From contig CAJMMX010000059.1 of NCBI GenBank assembly GCA_905214615.1, positions 1 to 14,653 of the forward strand: DNA of 14,653 nucleotides, read 5' to 3'. This stretch comes from an uncultured bacterium (GTDB lineage: Bacteria > Actinomycetota > Coriobacteriia > Coriobacteriales > Coriobacteriaceae). The notes beneath the pieces are model-generated. The model made no database searches, was not told the DNA's origin, and saw only the letters and a program-made list of their open reading frames with translations. This document shows positions 11,574 through 14,653 of this stretch, piece by piece. The position numbers were made by a program, and so were the translations under genes. Positions within the stretch are counted from its first letter, which is position 1. Every line of letters begins with the position of its first letter.

Positions 11574-14318
11574 ATGTCTGAAAAGCGCCGTACCTTTGCC
11601 GTCATCGACGGCAACTCGCTCATGCATCGCGCCTTCCACGCCGTGCCGCCGACCATGAACGCGCCGGACGGTCGCCCCACCAACGCGATCTTTGGTTTTC
11701 TGAACATGTTCCTCAAGATGATCGATGCCTTTAATCCCGACGGCGTTGTCGTGGCGTTTGACAAGGGCAAGCCGCGCGTGCGTATGGAGATGCTGCCGCA
11801 GTACAAGGCGCAGCGCCCGCCCATGGACCCCGACCTGCACGCGCAGTTCCCCATGATCAAGGAGCTGCTCGCCGCGCTCAACGTGCCCATTTTGCAGTCC
11901 GAGGGCTGGGAAGGCGACGATATCCTGGGAACCATGGCGCGCCTGGGCGAGGAGGCCGGCTGCGACATGCTGCTGGTGACCGGCGACCGCGACATGTATC
12001 AGCTCGTGACCGAGCACGTCAACGTGGTCTCGACTCGCAAGGGCCTGTCCGACGTGGCGATCATGACGCCCGAGAGCGTGGACGACCTGTATCACGGCAT
12101 CACGCCGGCGCTCGTGCCCGATTTTTACGGTCTGAAGGGCGATACGTCGGACAACATTCCCGGCGTACCGGGCATCGGCCCCAAAAAGGCGAGTGCGCTC
12201 ATCGCGCAGTACGGCAGCCTTGACGAGGTCATCGCGCATGCTGACGAGGTCAAGGGCAAGATGGGAGAAAACCTGCGCGCACACATCGACGACGCGCTGC
12301 TGAGCCGTAAGGTGGCGACCATCCGCACCGATGCGCCCGTTGAGCTCGATTTTGAGGCGACGTCCTTCCCGGCGTTTTCCGCCGATGAGGTTTCCGCGGC
12401 GCTGGGCACGCTTGGTATCACCGCCATGCAGAACCGTTTCTTGGCGCTGATCGGCGGCGAGGGCGGGGCAGCTGCCAGCACGTTTGAGATTCCCGCCGTT
12501 TTGCGCGCAGCCGCCGGCGATGCTGGCGCGCTTGGTGCCGTTGCGGCTGAGGTCTCCCGCGTGATTGATGCCGGCGAGTGGGTCGCCGCCGTGGTGGACG
12601 ATGACAAGGAAGAGGGCGCGCTCTTTGGGCTGACGCGCACGCTGTGGTTGGCGACGTCCAAGGGCCTGTTTGCGCTCGAGGAGGGCGACAGCGGTGCGGC
12701 GGCTGAGGTTGAGGGCTTCAACTTCGCCCACGGCGTGATTGCCGGCGTGCTCGCGCGTCTGTTTATGGAAGGCCGTGTGGCGAGCCCGGATATGAAGGCG
12801 CTTCTGCATGAGCTTTCGCCCATCGATTCTTCTGAGCTCGAGCTCATGGATCCGCTGGCAGTCGATTCCACGCGCATCTTCGATACCGTTGTTGCCGCCT
12901 ACCTGTTGGATTCCGACCGCTCCGAGTTTGACGAGGTGTATCTGGCCGATACGTATCTGCAGATGGCGCTGCCTGCGGCGCGCGGCGCAGAGGGTGCTGG
13001 CGAGGACGCTCCTGCGCCCGCCGCTCGCACGGCGGCCTTGACGCTGGCGCTGGTTGCACCGCTGCGTGACCGCATGGCCCGCGAGAACGCCGCCAACGTG
13101 TTCGATGGGATCGAGATGCCGCTCGTGCCGGTGCTTGCCAAGATGGAGCGCGCGGGCATGCTCGTGGACCCCGACCGCCTGCACAGTCTGTCCGAGGGCC
13201 TGGCGACCCAGATTGCCGATGTCGAGCGCAGCATTCGCGACCTGGCCGGCGACGAGACCTTTAACATCGGCAGCCCCATGCAACTCTCGCACGTGCTGTT
13301 TGATGTTATGGGACTTCCGACCAAGGGCCTCAAAAAGACCAAGCGCGGCTACTATTCGACCAACGCCAAGGTGCTGAGCGACCTTGCCCGCGACCACGAG
13401 ATCGTGCGCCTGATTTTGGACTGGCGTGAGAAGTCCAAGATTAAGTCGACCTATCTGGACACGCTGGGCCCGCTGCGCCGTGGTGACGGGCGTGTGCACA
13501 CCACGTACAACCAGACCATCACCGCGACGGGGCGTTTGTCTTCGAGCGACCCCAATCTGCAAAACATTCCGACGCGCTCGGAGCTGGGGCGTACCGTCAA
13601 GACGGCGTTCTCGGCGGGCGAGGGCAGCGTCTTTTTGGCGGTGGACTACTCGCAGATCGAGCTGCGCCTGCTCGCGCATCTTTCGGGTGACGAGCACCTG
13701 GTGCGCGCCTTCAACGAGGGCGAGGACTTCCATGCCGAGACGGCCGCGCGCGTATTTGGCGTGCCGGTGTCCGAGGTGACACCCGACCTGCGTAGCCGCG
13801 CCAAGGCCGTGAACTTTGGCATCGTGTACGGTCAGCAGGCCTATGGTCTGTCGCAGTCGCTGCACATCTCGATGGCCGAGGCGCGCGATATGATCGATCG
13901 CTACTACGAGGCCTACCCGGGTGTGCGCACGTTCCTCGACAATGTGGTGGCGCGAGCCAAGCAGACGGGCTATGCCGAGACCATGTATGGCCGCAGACGC
14001 CATATTCCCGAGCTCAAGGCCAAAAACCCGCAACTCCGCGGCTTTGGCGAGCGCACGGCCATGAACCACCCCATGCAGGGCACCGCGGCCGACATCATCA
14101 AGATCGCCATGGCCCGCGTGAGCCGCCGCCTGGAAGAAGAGGGTTTTGCCGCCCACATGATCTTGCAGGTACACGACGAACTGGACTTTGAGTGCCCCGT
14201 CAACGAAGTCGAGCGCCTAACCACCATGGTCCGCGACGTCATGGAACACGTAGTAGACCTCCGCGTACCGTTGATCGCCGAAGCCAGCACCGGCATAACC
14301 TGGGCCGACGCGAAATAG
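11574..14318 (+). CDS. polA: DNA polymerase I
   Basis: A 914-residue family A DNA polymerase for Okazaki fragment processing and repair. The 5' nuclease domain (about 1-290) keeps the metal-binding acids: Asp12, Asp63, Glu113/Asp115/Asp116 in EGDD, Asp138 and Asp140 in TGDRD, and Asp190/Asp193 in KGDTSDN, followed by the helix-hairpin-helix GVPGIGPKKA. The middle segment (about 300-500) lacks the FDTET and later acidic residues of a working 3'-5' exonuclease, so proofreading is probably absent, as in many Gram-positive PolA proteins. The polymerase domain has motif A with Asp691 (DYSQIELRLLAHLSGD), motif B with Arg740, Lys744 and Phe748, and motif C with His867-Asp868 (VHDELDFE). The start at 11574 has GAGG about 8 nt upstream; GTG at 11535 would add 13 residues but overlaps the likely transcription start. 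Phe748 matches Phe762 of the E. coli enzyme. It is a single gene, divergent from the aminopeptidase. Confidence 0.98.
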   Translation: MSEKRRTFAVIDGNSLMHRAFHAVPPTMNAPDGRPTNAIFGFLNMFLKMIDAFNPDGVVVAFDKGKPRVRMEMLPQYKAQRPPMDPDLHAQFPMIKELLAALNVPILQSEGWEGDDILGTMARLGEEAGCDMLLVTGDRDMYQLVTEHVNVVSTRKGLSDVAIMTPESVDDLYHGITPALVPDFYGLKGDTSDNIPGVPGIGPKKASALIAQYGSLDEVIAHADEVKGKMGENLRAHIDDALLSRKVATIRTDAPVELDFEATSFPAFSADEVSAALGTLGITAMQNRFLALIGGEGGAAASTFEIPAVLRAAAGDAGALGAVAAEVSRVIDAGEWVAAVVDDDKEEGALFGLTRTLWLATSKGLFALEEGDSGAAAEVEGFNFAHGVIAGVLARLFMEGRVASPDMKALLHELSPIDSSELELMDPLAVDSTRIFDTVVAAYLLDSDRSEFDEVYLADTYLQMALPAARGAEGAGEDAPAPAARTAALTLALVAPLRDRMARENAANVFDGIEMPLVPVLAKMERAGMLVDPDRLHSLSEGLATQIADVERSIRDLAGDETFNIGSPMQLSHVLFDVMGLPTKGLKKTKRGYYSTNAKVLSDLARDHEIVRLILDWREKSKIKSTYLDTLGPLRRGDGRVHTTYNQTITATGRLSSSDPNLQNIPTRSELGRTVKTAFSAGEGSVFLAVDYSQIELRLLAHLSGDEHLVRAFNEGEDFHAETAARVFGVPVSEVTPDLRSRAKAVNFGIVYGQQAYGLSQSLHISMAEARDMIDRYYEAYPGVRTFLDNVVARAKQTGYAETMYGRRRHIPELKAKNPQLRGFGERTAMNHPMQGTAADIIKIAMARVSRRLEEEGFAAHMILQVHDELDFECPVNEVERLTTMVRDVMEHVVDLRVPLIAEASTGITWADAK

Positions 14319-14375
14319 GGAAGCACTCCGTAAGGCAAGCTCGCCCAAGACGCAAGCCCCCACATACTTAAGATT

Positions 14376-14406
14376 TGGGACAAACACTACTGATTAATTT
14401 GTCCCA
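14376..14406. repeat. Inverted repeat TGGGACAAA / TTTGTCCCA after polA
   Basis: A perfect 9-bp inverted repeat (14376-14384 with 14398-14406) around a 13-nt AT-rich spacer, 58 nt after the polA stop. Neither side has a proper T tract, so it may be a protein-binding site, a processing hairpin or part of a repeat rather than a terminator. Confidence 0.55.
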
Positions 14407-14418
14407 CAGTAACCAAAA

Positions 14419-14455
14419 CAGAGGGGAGCCCCTTCCAACAAGGGGCTCCCCTCTG
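14419..14455 (-). terminator. Long terminator-like hairpin downstream of polA
   Basis: A perfect 16-bp stem (14419-14434 with 14440-14455) and the 5-nt loop CCAAC. On the minus strand the stem is followed by TTTTGGTT, so it is best placed to stop transcription arriving from a gene beyond the right edge. On the plus strand it would still be a very stable 3' end for the polA transcript, although no T tract follows. Confidence 0.75.
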
Positions 14456-14522
14456 CTCAAATCATTTCAGCTAAGTATCTAGACACTCAAGACGCCATCT
14501 TGGCGGCAGGAAAGTAAACCTA

Positions 14523-14651
14523 GGGCCTAGCCGGGCGGCACGGGTTAACTTTTCGTAGATTCCGCACGCAAAGAAAGCCACTTAATGTGGCTTTCGTCTT
14601 GCGCAGGACCTGACCGAGCGAAAAGTTATCCCGTGCAGCCCGGCCAGGCCC
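14523..14651. repeat. 129-nt nested inverted-repeat element with 33-bp arms
   Basis: Outer arms at 14523-14555 and 14619-14651 pair at 30 of 33 positions (mismatches at 14529, 14537 and 14545 with their partners). Between them is a second hairpin: CGCAA/TTGCG (14567-14571 with 14599-14603) outside a perfect 9-bp stem GAAAGCCAC/GTGGCTTTC (14573-14581 with 14587-14595) with loop TTAAT. The whole segment can fold as one long rod. No open frame of useful length lies inside it. It could be a MITE-like mobile repeat with 33-bp terminal inverted repeats or a structured RNA. The window ends 2 nt after it, so target duplications cannot be checked. Confidence 0.7.
14573..14595. terminator. Small hairpin at the centre of the nested repeat
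   Basis: Perfect 9-bp stem with a 5-nt loop. On the minus strand the 3' side reads GTGGCTTTCTTTGC, a T-rich end compatible with an intrinsic terminator for a gene to the right; on the plus strand it reads GTGGCTTTCGTCTT, weaker. Confidence 0.45.
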
Positions 14652-14653
14652 GA

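Noticed and set aside
11463..14174. A 903-codon open frame on the minus strand opposite polA
   Set aside because: Antisense shadow of polA caused by GC-rich codons; its translation is His/Arg/Gly-rich with no recognisable domain, while the plus strand encodes clear PolA motifs.
1..14653. CRISPR arrays, tRNA or rRNA genes, transposases, phage or toxin-antitoxin genes
   Set aside because: I looked for regularly spaced repeats, cloverleaf and CCA-end patterns and familiar protein motifs on both strands and saw none.

Overview
The window reads like chromosomal DNA of a high-GC Gram-positive gut anaerobe of the class Coriobacteriia, most likely Collinsella or a close relative. This rests on the flavour of the proteins (PiT/DUF47 pair, short ThiC, proofreading-less PolA, YaaA, M18 aminopeptidase), the high GC with GC-rich codons, the GAAAGGA/AAAGGAG-type ribosome binding sites and the many strong intergenic hairpins. 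I cannot confirm the genus without a database search. It is mostly housekeeping DNA: there is no phage, plasmid, transposase, CRISPR array, tRNA or rRNA that I can recognise.

Layout. (1) 87-1827, minus strand: a phosphate-uptake pair, a PiT transporter followed by a DUF47/PhoU-like partner. (2) 2078-3191, plus strand: a small unknown protein, then a Bax inhibitor-1 family membrane protein ended by a UUCG-capped terminator. (3) 3332-5200, plus strand: a PARG-like macrodomain protein with an altered catalytic motif (QEA instead of QEE) and a long Glu/Ala/Pro linker, then an SGNH/GDSL hydrolase, separated by a strong terminator. (4) 5210-5891: a REP-like hairpin and a pentapeptide-repeat gene broken by an in-frame TGA. 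(5) 6037-8479, minus strand: thiamine pyrimidine synthesis, with a TPP riboswitch, thiC and thiD. ThiC makes HMP-P and ThiD phosphorylates it to HMP-PP. thiD appears to have its own promoter in the spacer, so it may not be fully under the riboswitch. (6) 8552-9073, plus strand: a single-pass membrane protein of unknown function, divergent from thiC. (7) 9097-11407, minus strand: yaaA (peroxide stress) and an M18 metallo-aminopeptidase, with a 65-bp hairpin element between them. (8) 11574-14318, plus strand: polA. (9) 14319-14653: no gene, but several hairpins, ending in a 129-nt nested inverted repeat with 33-bp arms that reaches the window edge.

The items most worth a second look are the long nested inverted repeat after polA, the macrodomain with a substituted catalytic glutamate, the interrupted pentapeptide-repeat gene, the intergenic hairpin families, and the tandem palindromes between thiC and thiD. 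I did not find a convincing new multi-gene system.
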